Below, piece after piece: positions 1 to 7,049 of a stretch of DNA of 35,128 nt. The notes beneath the pieces are model-generated. The model was not told where the DNA came from, did no database searches, and saw only the letters and a program-made list of their open reading frames with translations. Origin of the DNA: Clostridia bacterium (GTDB lineage: Bacteria > Bacillota > Clostridia > Christensenellales > Aristaeellaceae); assembly GCA_017460395.1 (NCBI GenBank), contig JAFUBA010000100.1, forward strand, positions 1 through 35,128, given 5' to 3'. The position numbers and the translations under genes were made by a program. The stretch's first letter is position 1. Each line of letters begins with the position of its first letter.

Positions 1-941
1 CCGCTGTCCGGGGACGAACCGGGCATCCATTCCATGCCGGGGAGACGGACGGGTTCTCCGTTGAGATACAGCCTGGTGCCAATCCTGCGCAGCGTGCGGA
101 AGCCGATGGCGGAGCAGATCTGGTCGACGGTCTCGCCCTTTGGATTTCGCAGCTGCAGGTCCAGGGTATACAGTTTCGGCCGGTCAAAATGCCAAAGCTG
201 CAGATTCTGGATCGTGTCATAGGCATGCAGGCACATCGCCGAATCCAGTGTGGATGCGCTCACACTGCCTGAGGCCACAACGGGCAGGGCGGCTACTCGG
301 TCCGGGGCCTGGGCATCGCCGTCCCGCAAAAACCAGCACAGCTCGTGGCCCTTCATGGAATCCCTCCTGGGCGTGTTCACACGCACGGAGAAGGAGAGCT
401 GGCAAAGGGCATGGTCCGGGTCAAAAAAAGTATTGAGTACACCGGAGGGGAGCACAGGCTCTGCGACCGCCTGCAGGTCAAGAAGACGGCAGGCGGAGGT
501 GATCTCCAGCGTGACGGGGCGGATGAGACCGCCATCATTTGGCCAGTCGTAGGATTTCAGGCAGGGAAGGGCGTCCTCGGAGAAGCTGTTGTCGACACTG
601 ACGTCAATCACGTTGGTGCCGATGTGCACTGCTTCCGTGATCTCTGCGCGGAAGGGTGTATATCCGCTGGAGGGGTGATCCATCACCAGGGTGTCATTGA
701 CGTACACCATGGCGTGAAGGAAGGCTGCACCAAAGTGGAGGAACAGCCTGGCGTCCTCCGGCAGTGTACCCTGCTTGAGCTCAAGGGTGTAGCGATACCA
801 GCACGCTCCCTGGAGCGACTGGGTCTCATCCTGCACATTCCACGTGTGGGGGACCCTGACATGCTGTCCTTCAGACAGCTGAGCGCGGTCCGGGGATGGG
901 GAGAAAATCCAATCTGACAGGACGGTTTTGACACAAGACAT
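1..941 (-). CDS. Glycoside hydrolase family 2 enzyme, N-terminal part (cut by window edge)
   Basis: The frame opens at an ATG (939-941) behind a GGGGTGA ribosome site and runs through the left edge, so only about 313 N-terminal residues are visible. The reading shows the jelly-roll sugar-binding domain of family 2 hydrolases (VRVPHTWNVQDE near residue 28, CWYRYTLEL, a YDWPNDGGLIRPVTLEI stretch near 130), then the immunoglobulin-like domain and the junction RLYLNGEPVRLPGMEWMPG that precedes the catalytic barrel. The catalytic glutamates lie outside the window, so beta-galactosidase, beta-glucuronidase and beta-mannosidase activities cannot be told apart. No signal peptide is seen, so it should act in the cytoplasm on imported oligosaccharides. 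It has its own promoter and a leader of about 150 bases. The family call is firm; the substrate is unknown. Confidence 0.88.
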   Translation of the reverse strand, partial: MSCVKTVLSDWIFSPSPDRAQLSEGQHVRVPHTWNVQDETQSLQGACWYRYTLELKQGTLPEDARLFLHFGAAFLHAMVYVNDTLVMDHPSSGYTPFRAEITEAVHIGTNVIDVSVDNSFSEDALPCLKSYDWPNDGGLIRPVTLEITSACRLLDLQAVAEPVLPSGVLNTFFDPDHALCQLSFSVRVNTPRRDSMKGHELCWFLRDGDAQAPDRVAALPVVASGSVSASTLDSAMCLHAYDTIQNLQLWHFDRPKLYTLDLQLRNPKGETVDQICSAIGFRTLRRIGTRLYLNGEPVRLPGMEWMPGSSPDS

Positions 942-1095
942 AGAATCACCCCATGTGAAGAAGTTCGGGAAAAAGCGGCCAGAGAAAAATACAAAAACCA
1001 CATCGGAGCTGCCAGTCCGATGCTGAAAAAACAAAACAAACAGGAGAAAGCCGGTGCTCTCACCTGAGATCATGAAGGCCGGGAGGCCTTCCATG
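942..1095 (-). promoter_or_regulatory. Structured 5' leader of the family 2 hydrolase gene
   Basis: This belongs to the only gene-free stretch over 300 bases (942-1367), between the divergent hydrolase and mscL. In the minus-strand transcript three structures follow the predicted start. The first is a hairpin at 1071-1094 (GAAGGCC/GGCCTTC arms, loop TCCC). The second is an imperfect hairpin at about 1043-1066 followed by a U-rich run (complement of 1027-1042). The third is a perfect 7-bp hairpin at 1001-1022 (CATCGGA/TCCGATG, 8-base loop) followed by a second U-rich run (complement of 983-998). The last two look terminator-like and lie before the start codon, which suggests attenuation, but no known riboswitch or antiterminator box is recognised. 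This is inference from structure only. Confidence 0.4.
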
Positions 1096-1101
1096 CGATG
1101 T

Positions 1102-1130
1102 ATCTTAACGATTTTCTTTCAGCATTGCAA
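1102..1130 (-). promoter_or_regulatory. Predicted promoter of the family 2 hydrolase gene
   Basis: On the minus strand TTGCAA (1125-1130) is followed after exactly 17 bases by TAAGAT (1102-1107), a good match to a housekeeping sigma-A promoter. Transcription would start near 1095, about 150 bases before the start codon. Confidence 0.6.
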
Positions 1131-1304
1131 GCACCGGCCACAGCCAATCAGCTTCAGCAGACATATCATCTGCAGTTGGGCAGACGCCCTGTCAGAACAC
1201 ATGAATCTCGCGTTTGACGCGCCCTGAAACGTCAAATCCCCTGTGTATGCCGGATGGGGCAGGGAAAACCTGATCGTATTTTGGTCTTTTGTTTGTATTT
1301 GCTC

Positions 1305-1333
1305 TTGCGGGAATACGGGGAAAATGCTATATT
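1305..1333 (+). promoter_or_regulatory. Predicted promoter of mscL
   Basis: TTGCGG (1305-1310), a 17-base spacer and TATATT (1328-1333) preceded by TGC form an extended -10 promoter. It lies 35 bases before the mscL start codon, and the ribosome site AAGGAGG (1353-1359) sits between them. Confidence 0.65.
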
Positions 1334-1367
1334 CCCCATAACCAATTGATGCAAGGAGGTTACCACC

Positions 1368-1796
1368 ATGGGGAAAATTAAAGGTTTTCTGACGGAATTT
1401 AAGGATTTTGCCATGCGCGGCAATGTCGTTGACATGGCTGTTGGCGTGATCATCGGTGCTGCCTTTGGCAATGTGGTCACTGCAGTCATCGATCTGGTCA
1501 TTCAGCCGATCCTGGATGCCATGCCCAAGCTGGAGGGTGGCGGAGCCGGTTTTGCCGGCGCAGCCGTATCGCTCCTGGGTGTGCTGGTGAACTTCATCCT
1601 CACCGCGTTTGTGCTGTTCCTCATCATCAAGGCGATGAACAGCGCGAAGAAGCTGGCCACCAAGAACAAGGAAGAAAAGCCCGCAGCACCCACCACCAAG
1701 AAGTGCCCGTACTGCTTCAGCGAGATTGCCATCGAAGCGACCCGCTGCCCGCATTGCACCAGCGAGCTCAAGTATGATCCCTCCAAGAAAAAGTAA
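1368..1796 (+). CDS. mscL: Large-conductance mechanosensitive channel MscL with C-terminal zinc ribbon
   Basis: This is a 142-residue homopentameric membrane channel that opens under membrane tension to release solutes during hypo-osmotic shock. The N-terminal amphipathic helix and first membrane helix carry the family signature (FKDFAMRGNVVDMAVGVIIG, residues 11-30). The second membrane helix is near residues 68-90 and ends in a charged cytoplasmic helix. After about residue 108 there is an added tail with two CxxC pairs, CPYC (113-116) and CPHC (127-130), forming a small zinc ribbon absent from the classical E. coli protein. The ATG is fixed by a strong AAGGAGG site 8 bases upstream. The gene is monocistronic, with its own promoter and a perfect terminator. 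The identity is certain; metal binding by the tail is inferred from the cysteines. Confidence 0.97.
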   Translation: MGKIKGFLTEFKDFAMRGNVVDMAVGVIIGAAFGNVVTAVIDLVIQPILDAMPKLEGGGAGFAGAAVSLLGVLVNFILTAFVLFLIIKAMNSAKKLATKNKEEKPAAPTTKKCPYCFSEIAIEATRCPHCTSELKYDPSKKK

Positions 1797-1808
1797 GAAG
1801 AGATAAGC

Positions 1809-1840
1809 AAAGTGAGCAGCATTCATGCTGCTCACTTTTT
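1809..1840 (+). terminator. Intrinsic terminator of mscL
   Basis: A perfect 13-bp inverted repeat (1810-1822 with 1825-1837, AGTGAGCAGCAT arm) is followed by a run of five T. It begins 13 bases after the mscL stop codon. Confidence 0.92.
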
Positions 1841-1895
1841 ATGGTGCGCAGAGCATGGTGCGTTTTCTGTCAGTTGAAAGTCTGCTCGCAGACGC

Positions 1896-2762
1896 ATGCG
1901 CCAAATCAGAGTGCAAAGAAAGACGCTGGACATCATCATGAGTGTGATACGGACTCTTCTCGTGACAGCAGGTGTGGTCGCCTGCCTGTACCTTTTCCTC
2001 ATTCACCCCAGGTGGCCGAGAAGACCGCTTGCAGGGCTTGCGGGGTACATGTACGCCCACAGAGGGCTCTGGGATGAAATGAGCCCTGAAAACAGTCTCC
2101 CGGCCTTCCAGGCTGCCGCGGAGGCAGGATACGGGATCGAGCTGGACGTACAGATGACCCGGGACGGCATACTCGTGGTGTTCCATGATGACACCACAGA
2201 CCGAATGTGCGGTGTACCGGGACATATCCGGGACAGGACCTGGGCGGAGCTTCAGTCCCTGAGACTGCAAGGCGGACAGGAGCGCATTCCTTCCCTGGAT
2301 GAAGTGCTGGAGGTGGTGCACGGGCGCGTTCCACTGATTGTGGAGATCAAAAGCTGCCCCGGCATCCGGGCACTCTGCCGGAGGACGGCAGACCGGCTCA
2401 TGGCGTACAGCGGACCATACTGCGTGGAGAGCTTTGACCCAAGGGCGGTGTGGTTTTTCAGATGGCATGCTCCCGATGTCATCCGGGGCCAGCTGGCCTT
2501 CAGCCTGAAGGGCGGGGGCGGGCACAGGAAAACTGCTGGCAATTATCTCCTTGGCACCCTCATCCAGAATGCCCTGTCTCGCCCGGATTTTGTGGCCTTT
2601 GAGACGGTGTCGGATGATGCTGTATCGCTTTTCCTTGTGGGGAAACTTGGCGCACACCGGGTGGGATGGACGGCCAGAAGCCAGGAGGAAGTGAATGAAA
2701 AGCGGGACAGATATGAGCTTTTCATCTTTGAGTCCTTCCGCCCGGAGCTTACGGCCCCATGA
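1896..2762 (+). CDS. Membrane-anchored glycerophosphodiester phosphodiesterase
   Basis: The 288-residue product belongs to the GDPD/PLC-like phosphodiesterase family, which cleaves glycerophosphodiesters to glycerol-3-phosphate and an alcohol. The catalytic pattern is complete: HRG (55-57), EN (65-66), ELD (82-84), HDD (97-99) and VEIK (149-152). A hydrophobic stretch at about residues 17-36 suggests an N-terminal membrane anchor with the enzyme outside. The start is uncertain: the first ATG has no clear ribosome site, and a second ATG (1938, residue 15, just before the anchor) is equally possible. It follows the mscL terminator by 55 bases. Its last 14 bases overlap the 3' end of the convergent gene on the other strand. 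Confidence 0.9.
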   Translation: MRQIRVQRKTLDIIMSVIRTLLVTAGVVACLYLFLIHPRWPRRPLAGLAGYMYAHRGLWDEMSPENSLPAFQAAAEAGYGIELDVQMTRDGILVVFHDDTTDRMCGVPGHIRDRTWAELQSLRLQGGQERIPSLDEVLEVVHGRVPLIVEIKSCPGIRALCRRTADRLMAYSGPYCVESFDPRAVWFFRWHAPDVIRGQLAFSLKGGGGHRKTAGNYLLGTLIQNALSRPDFVAFETVSDDAVSLFLVGKLGAHRVGWTARSQEEVNEKRDRYELFIFESFRPELTAP

Positions 2763-3318
2763 TTCCGATGAGCGGCCAGTCGGTGCTCTGTCGGAGCATG
2801 TTCTCCAGGCGGTCTGCAAAGTCCAGATAGAAGCGGACAAACTCGCTCTGCCGGGCGTTCCACAGATCCGGCAGGGCCTGAGCAAAGCAGCGGATCTCGG
2901 GCTGAACGGCGGAGGGGATATCCCGGATTCTGCGGGCTTTCCCGAGACAGCCTGCATACCAGCGGATCTCCCGCACCATAGAAAGGATGGAGTCTGGTGT
3001 GTAGAAATTATGCACGAGATACCATTCGAAGACCGGGTGCTCAGGGTCAGGCCCATCCAGGGTTTCCTGACGCCTTCGGTTGTAGGGGAGCGAGGAATCA
3101 AAGTGCCTGAGAAAGAAATCCTTGAGGCAGTGCTCCACGAAGGTATCCTCCACGGAGATCTCCTCCCTGTGACATTCCTCCACCTCCATGCTGAGGAAGG
3201 AGGAATAGTTGGGGCAGCGGACGGGGAGGATCCAGAAATAGTTCTGGCCCATGTGACCGTCCATGATTTTCAGGGAGGGCATGTCGAGAATGTTCTTGGG
3301 TTGAGTCAGACGCTGCAT
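2749..3318 (-). CDS. Hypothetical protein, 189 residues
   Basis: I do not recognise this family. The ATG has an excellent ribosome site (GGAGGTG, 6 bases upstream) and codon use resembles the neighbours, so the gene looks real. The protein is soluble, rich in aromatic and acidic residues (FWILPVRCPNYSSFL near residue 28, FEWYLVHNFYTP near 97), with no signal peptide, membrane segment or obvious catalytic motif. The C-terminal third is helical (FVRFYLDFADRLENMLRQ). Its stop codon lies inside the 3' end of the convergent phosphodiesterase gene, a 14-base tail-to-tail overlap. No promoter or operon partner is evident. No function is proposed. Confidence 0.75.
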   Translation of the reverse strand: MQRLTQPKNILDMPSLKIMDGHMGQNYFWILPVRCPNYSSFLSMEVEECHREEISVEDTFVEHCLKDFFLRHFDSSLPYNRRRQETLDGPDPEHPVFEWYLVHNFYTPDSILSMVREIRWYAGCLGKARRIRDIPSAVQPEIRCFAQALPDLWNARQSEFVRFYLDFADRLENMLRQSTDWPLIGIMGP

Positions 3319-3445
3319 ATGGCACCTCCGGAAATGGCGAAAAGAATAAGCTCAGTGTAGGAAGCAGAAGGTACCTTGTTGCACCGGGTGATCAGGCCGG
3401 CTGTGCGGTACGGTGAAAGCATAGCAGGCAGGAAAGGAAAAATCA

Positions 3446-3492
3446 GGGCAAAAAACATGCGCAGGGCAGAAACCGTGCGCATGTTTTTTGCC
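3446..3492 (-). terminator. Intrinsic terminator of the WYL regulator pair
   Basis: A perfect 17-bp inverted repeat (3447-3463 with 3476-3492) with a 12-base loop lies 15 bases beyond the stop of the second WYL gene. On the minus strand the right arm contains six consecutive T. The arms contain complementary A and T runs, so it could work in both directions. Confidence 0.85.
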
Positions 3493-3507
3493 TTGACATA
3501 AAGTCGC

Positions 3508-4455
3508 TCATTCGTCCTGAGCGTAATACGGGCGGAGCAGACGCTCCTGCTGGCGAAGGAGCCGCTGGCGGATCAGGTCCACGAGGCGTGAGGGGGAGAG
3601 GACCTGCACGTGCTGGCCAAAGGACAGGATGCGGATGAGGAGCTCGCTCTCATCGTGCTGATCATACCTGAGGCGCAGGAGGTACACGCCCTCCTCGCCT
3701 GCAGGGTCTGTTTCTTTTTCGAGCCACGAGAAGGTGGTGAGCACGCGGGAGAGGGTGCCCCGCTCGTCGCGGATGCGCAGCGTGGCCTCGCATTTTTCGC
3801 TCTGCAGGCAGTGGAGGAGTACAAGCTTCGGATCAAAGGTGCGGGAAAGCGTCTGAACGGACGTGATTCGTGCAAGGTTCAGCGTTCTGTGCTGGTGCTG
3901 ATACACGACATCCAGGCGGAACTTGTCATCCTGCAGGGAGTATTCGAGATGTATGGGATACACCTCCCAGGTCTGATGGATGCCGCGGGCATCATGGAAG
4001 GTGATCTCCAGCATGGTTTTCGTTCTCAGGGACAAGAGAATATCCTGAAAGTGATTGATATAGTCTTCGTCTGTGTAAGGATCGCCGTCAGCATACTGGT
4101 CATAGTACCATACGAGGGAGGGATCAAAGAGGGGGGAGACACCCGTCAGGAGCTCTGGCTCCTCGAGGCGAAAGAGGCGGAAGCGGGGATCTGAACACAA
4201 CGTTTTCAGCCACTGCTTTTCAAGAAGCGTGAGGGGCATCTCGGGCACAGGCGGAAGCGGGGTGGACAGATCGTCCCGAAGAAGCGGCCAGGAGCCGTCC
4301 TGCAGCTTTTCCGGGATGACCTGATCGGAGTGGAGAAACCCTGCCTCCCGAACGGTCTGAAGCATGCTTTTCTGCGTCAGAAGGCCCTTGGATGCAAGAT
4401 TCAGTATCTTTTGAACACACTCGTAATAGACACCGTATATTTCATGGTACAGCAT
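3508..4455 (-). CDS. WYL-domain protein (second gene of the pair)
   Basis: This 315-residue protein is the downstream partner of another WYL-type protein and has the architecture of clostridial WYL regulators. It has a helical N-terminal half (LLEKQWLKTLCSDPRFRLF near residues 76-94) and a WYL-type beta domain near residues 140-200 (LEITFHDARGIHQTWEVYPIHLEY). The C-terminal extension is a WCX-like module ending in VDLIRQRLLRQQERLL. Known WYL proteins are mostly transcription regulators that sense a ligand or nucleic acid through this domain. I see no clear N-terminal winged helix here, so it may act with its neighbour. The start has GGAGGTG 11 bases upstream, and the gap to the upstream gene is 25 bases. 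The domain call is by resemblance; the target is unknown. Confidence 0.75.
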   Translation of the reverse strand: MLYHEIYGVYYECVQKILNLASKGLLTQKSMLQTVREAGFLHSDQVIPEKLQDGSWPLLRDDLSTPLPPVPEMPLTLLEKQWLKTLCSDPRFRLFRLEEPELLTGVSPLFDPSLVWYYDQYADGDPYTDEDYINHFQDILLSLRTKTMLEITFHDARGIHQTWEVYPIHLEYSLQDDKFRLDVVYQHQHRTLNLARITSVQTLSRTFDPKLVLLHCLQSEKCEATLRIRDERGTLSRVLTTFSWLEKETDPAGEEGVYLLRLRYDQHDESELLIRILSFGQHVQVLSPSRLVDLIRQRLLRQQERLLRPYYAQDE

Positions 4456-4480
4456 GTGCTTTCACTCACCTCCGCTTCGG

Positions 4481-5734
4481 CTACTGATCATCCAGGGCGA
4501 GCCCATACATTCTGTACATCTGCACCAGGGTTTCCCGGAGCCGCTCTTCCAAAAGGAGATTGGAGGAGGAAAAATGCACGATGCGCCCGATGAATGTGCG
4601 GATCCAGGGCAGCATTTCCAGGGCGTCCCACACGCTTGCCGTGTAGCGCCAGACATGCGGGGCGACCTGTTCCACCTTGCCGCAGCGCTTTTCCCGGATC
4701 AGACGGTGGATGATGTATTCCTCGCCCTCTGCCACCTCAATCTCCATGCGCACATGCTCCAGTTTCCGGTCAAAGGGCAGGGAGACACCCCACATGTACT
4801 TATGCATCTCCCGGTACTGCTCAAGAAGCGGCGCCAGCTGAAGGACAGTGTCTGTGGACTCAGCCTTTACAATCCTGTCCAGGCGATAGGAGACGAAGTC
4901 CCTCAGTGTCGGGTCATAGACGATGACGTACTGACGCCCGGTCTGCGTGCTGAAGGCAAGGGACATGGGGACAAGCTCCAGTTCCTGATGGTCCACCGTC
5001 ATGCTGACGATGGTGCCATCCCCGGCTGCGCGAAGAAGTTCGAGTGTCACCTCGCCGTCCAGGGCTTCAAGGTAAAAGCGGTGACGGAAGGAAAAAAGGG
5101 AAGGCGCAAGAGATTCCTGCACATTCAGATGATGGAGGAGAAAGGATCCGATCACGCCAAGGGGCATGGCCTCAGAGAAAAACTGAAGGCAGTACTGCCA
5201 CGGGGTCTCATCAAGGCAAAGATCCTGTGCGGTGGGGGAGAGGGAAAAGATCTGCTGATTGCCTTCCTTCCGGACCTGTACAAGGCCGAGAGCGCGGTAC
5301 TCGCGCAGCTTCCGCTGCACGGTGGACTGATCGAGATTCATCAGCTCGGCGGCTGCGATTTCAGAAAAGAAGCGGTCATAGATGGCATCGAGGCAGGCAC
5401 GGACGGTCATGCCGCCGGACTCTGAGAGGAGTGCGAGCAGATAAAAATGCAGCGTCAGGTCCAGGTCGGTGAAGCTCTTGGTGCGGAAGGTTCGATAGAG
5501 GGGATTGATGGGGTACTGCCGGCTGTCCAGCGTCAGGTGATAGATCCGCCCGCTGGGGGTGCGGCGGCACTGCAGAAGGTCACCGATCCAGCATTCCAGT
5601 CGGCGGCGCTCATTGTCATAGGTCCGGGCGTTGAGTTCGTCAAATTCTTCCCGCCGCCGGAACCCGTAGAGATAGATATTGCGGAGGAAAAAACGCACCC
5701 GGTCATACCGCTTGAGCAGCTCACTGAACACCAT
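4481..5734 (-). CDS. WYL-domain transcriptional regulator with N-terminal winged helix
   Basis: The product is 417 residues. I chose the ATG at 5734 because GGGGAGGTG lies just upstream; the longer open frame to 5893 would run through a terminator. The N-terminal region has a helix-turn-helix appearance (SEIAAAELMNLDQSTVQRKL near residues 120-140, then a wing-like stretch). A WYL-like beta domain follows (VSMTVDHQELELVPMSLAF and TGRQYVIVYDPTLRDFVSYR, about 245-290) with a C-terminal extension containing VRMEIEVAEG. It is the first gene of a two-gene operon with a near-consensus promoter. Adjacent pairs of WYL genes recur in Clostridia. DNA binding is inferred; the regulon cannot be told from here. 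Confidence 0.8.
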   Translation of the reverse strand: MVFSELLKRYDRVRFFLRNIYLYGFRRREEFDELNARTYDNERRRLECWIGDLLQCRRTPSGRIYHLTLDSRQYPINPLYRTFRTKSFTDLDLTLHFYLLALLSESGGMTVRACLDAIYDRFFSEIAAAELMNLDQSTVQRKLREYRALGLVQVRKEGNQQIFSLSPTAQDLCLDETPWQYCLQFFSEAMPLGVIGSFLLHHLNVQESLAPSLFSFRHRFYLEALDGEVTLELLRAAGDGTIVSMTVDHQELELVPMSLAFSTQTGRQYVIVYDPTLRDFVSYRLDRIVKAESTDTVLQLAPLLEQYREMHKYMWGVSLPFDRKLEHVRMEIEVAEGEEYIIHRLIREKRCGKVEQVAPHVWRYTASVWDALEMLPWIRTFIGRIVHFSSSNLLLEERLRETLVQMYRMYGLALDDQ

Positions 5735-5804
5735 GCCATCACCTCCCCTTTTTCTGAAATGCGCGAAGCACATAAGATGCGGGCTTACACCAAAAAGTAA
5801 GGGC

Positions 5805-5833
5805 ATGATAGCCCGCCGGGGGTGGACTGTCAA
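5805..5833 (-). promoter_or_regulatory. Predicted promoter of the WYL operon
   Basis: On the minus strand a perfect TTGACA (5828-5833), a 17-base spacer and TATCAT (5805-5810) form a near-consensus sigma-A promoter. The leader to the ATG at 5734 is about 65 bases. The promoter abuts the terminator of the preceding gene. Confidence 0.8.
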
Positions 5834-5834
5834 A

Positions 5835-5882
5835 CAAAAAGCCTTTACTGACCGATTCTTTTCAGTCAGCAAAGGCTTTTTT
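5835..5882 (-). terminator. Intrinsic terminator after the SGATVT protein gene
   Basis: Inverted repeat arms 5837-5852 and 5865-5880 (AAAAGCCTTT/AAAGGCTTTT core, one mismatch) are flanked by A and T runs, so it can work on both strands. On the minus strand it ends the transcript of the gene at 6002-6793 immediately before the WYL promoter. Confidence 0.85.
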
Positions 5883-6001
5883 GCAAGTTGCAAATTACAG
5901 AGCAGAAGTTATGAATACATCAAAGAAAAAACTGCATAGAAAAGACATGTCTCCAGGCTTTTGGGAAGGACACGGCTCAGGCCCGAGGAGACCATATAGC
6001 G

Positions 6002-6793
6002 TCATACATCCTGTCCTGCGGCTTCTTCCTGGGCCGGGGTCTCGGGAGCGGCCTGGTTCTGCGGACCATTCTGTGCATCCGGTGACACTGCCTGAGCGGG
6101 CAGGGCATGCTTTCCGCCGAATCGGCCAGGACGGCTCCGAGGGGCTCTCTGGCGGAAGCCAGGCGCCTGACTGCCCGAGGGAGCCGGCTTGTCCTGCAGG
6201 CCGCTTATGGTGTCCGGGGTGGTCGACTGACCGGCCTGCCCGTCATGGGCATCCGGGGCAGTGAAGGGGTCGTTCTGTTCGCTCTGGGCATCCTCAGCTG
6301 TTGTATCATCATTCTGTTCGCCGGGTATGTCCGGGATACCGGTCTGAGGGATCCTGTTTTTCCGGGCCTTCTGTCCGCTGCCTTGCTGCGCATCCGCAGG
6401 TTTCTTCGAATCGGGCTGCTGATCCTGGGACTGGTCCGTCTGTCCGTCCGCTACGTCGGTCTGAGGGTCCCCGATTTTCCGGTTTTTCTGTCCGATGTCT
6501 GGCTGCGCATCCGCGGGCGTATTCGAATCGGGCTGCTGATCCTGCATAGCCTGGGGCGTCATCTGCTGCCTGGTGCGGGGCAGACCTTGCTGCGAAGAAT
6601 TCCCGGGTGGCTGTTGCCGGGTTCCTCTGTTGTCCGGTGATTCCATCCTTTCTTCCTGCCGCGTGACGGTGGCACCGGACACAGCGTCGCTGTTTTCCGC
6701 GATACCCACGGAGAACATGGAGAGGGTCAAGGAGAGCGCGAGCGCCAGGGCGAGCGTGCGCGGACGCGAAGGCTGAACTGATACGTGTTTCAT
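6002..6793 (-). CDS. Exported low-complexity protein with an SGATVT (flavinylation-like) motif
   Basis: The product is 263 residues from the ATG at 6793, which has AGGAGG 6 bases upstream; the longer open frame to 7099 has no ribosome site. Residues 1-32 form a typical signal peptide (basic start, LALALALSLTLSMFSV, cleavage near GIA-EN). Immediately after it comes DAVSGATVT (36-44). In extracytoplasmic FMN-binding domains (NqrC, RnfG) this type of motif is where ApbE attaches FMN to the threonine. Here no FMN-binding fold follows. The rest is disordered, rich in Gln, Pro, Asp, Ala and Ser, with a 39-residue tandem repeat (84-122 and 123-161) and a basic stretch near 214-229. The gene stands alone between two terminators. 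Export is confident; flavinylation is speculative, and a surface linker or wall-associated role is an alternative. Confidence 0.7.
   Translation of the reverse strand: MKHVSVQPSRPRTLALALALSLTLSMFSVGIAENSDAVSGATVTRQEERMESPDNRGTRQQPPGNSSQQGLPRTRQQMTPQAMQDQQPDSNTPADAQPDIGQKNRKIGDPQTDVADGQTDQSQDQQPDSKKPADAQQGSGQKARKNRIPQTGIPDIPGEQNDDTTAEDAQSEQNDPFTAPDAHDGQAGQSTTPDTISGLQDKPAPSGSQAPGFRQRAPRSRPGRFGGKHALPAQAVSPDAQNGPQNQAAPETPAQEEAAGQDV
6311..6544 (-). repeat. Tandem repeat of 117 bp inside the SGATVT protein gene
   Basis: Two consecutive units of 117 bp (39 codons) encode residues 84-122 and 123-161. The best conserved part is an exact 23-base direct repeat at 6405-6427 and 6522-6544. A 13-base identity also occurs at 6385-6397 and 6502-6514. 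The copies have diverged elsewhere, so this is an old in-frame duplication. Confidence 0.85.
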
Positions 6794-7014
6794 GGTTTCC
6801 TCCTGTACACTGTCATTCCCATGGTTTGGGTGTTGATGAGCTTGCTGCGGCAGTGAGGTGATCGGCATCCGGATACAGATCATGTTCCTGCCGGCGTTCA
6901 GAGAGAACCGGAGCATCGTCTCTGGCTCTTTCTGACAGACACAGGATACAGGTGCGATGTGAGCATCGGCTGAAGAAAACCTGAAAGAAGCAGGGATAAA
7001 CCGCGAAATATGCC

Positions 7015-7042
7015 AAAACCCCCGGACCATGAAGGCCCGGGG
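7015..7042 (-). terminator. Probable terminator of mfd
   Basis: Arms 7034-7042 and 7020-7028 form a 9-bp GC-rich stem with one G-U pair and a 5-base loop, followed on the minus strand by GTTTT. It starts 8 bases after the mfd stop codon. The T run is short. Confidence 0.65.
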
Positions 7043-7049
7043 ACAATAC

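Noticed and set aside
683-1063. Hydrophobic minus-strand open frame upstream of and overlapping the family 2 hydrolase
   Set aside because: It shares DNA with the hydrolase in another frame; the hydrophobic part comes from the U-rich leader.
1119-1835. Minus-strand open frame opposite mscL
   Set aside because: It is antisense to an unmistakable mscL and shows no domain or ribosome site.
5735-5893. N-terminal extension of the first WYL gene
   Set aside because: It would run through the promoter and a terminator hairpin, and the ATG at 5734 has a strong ribosome site.
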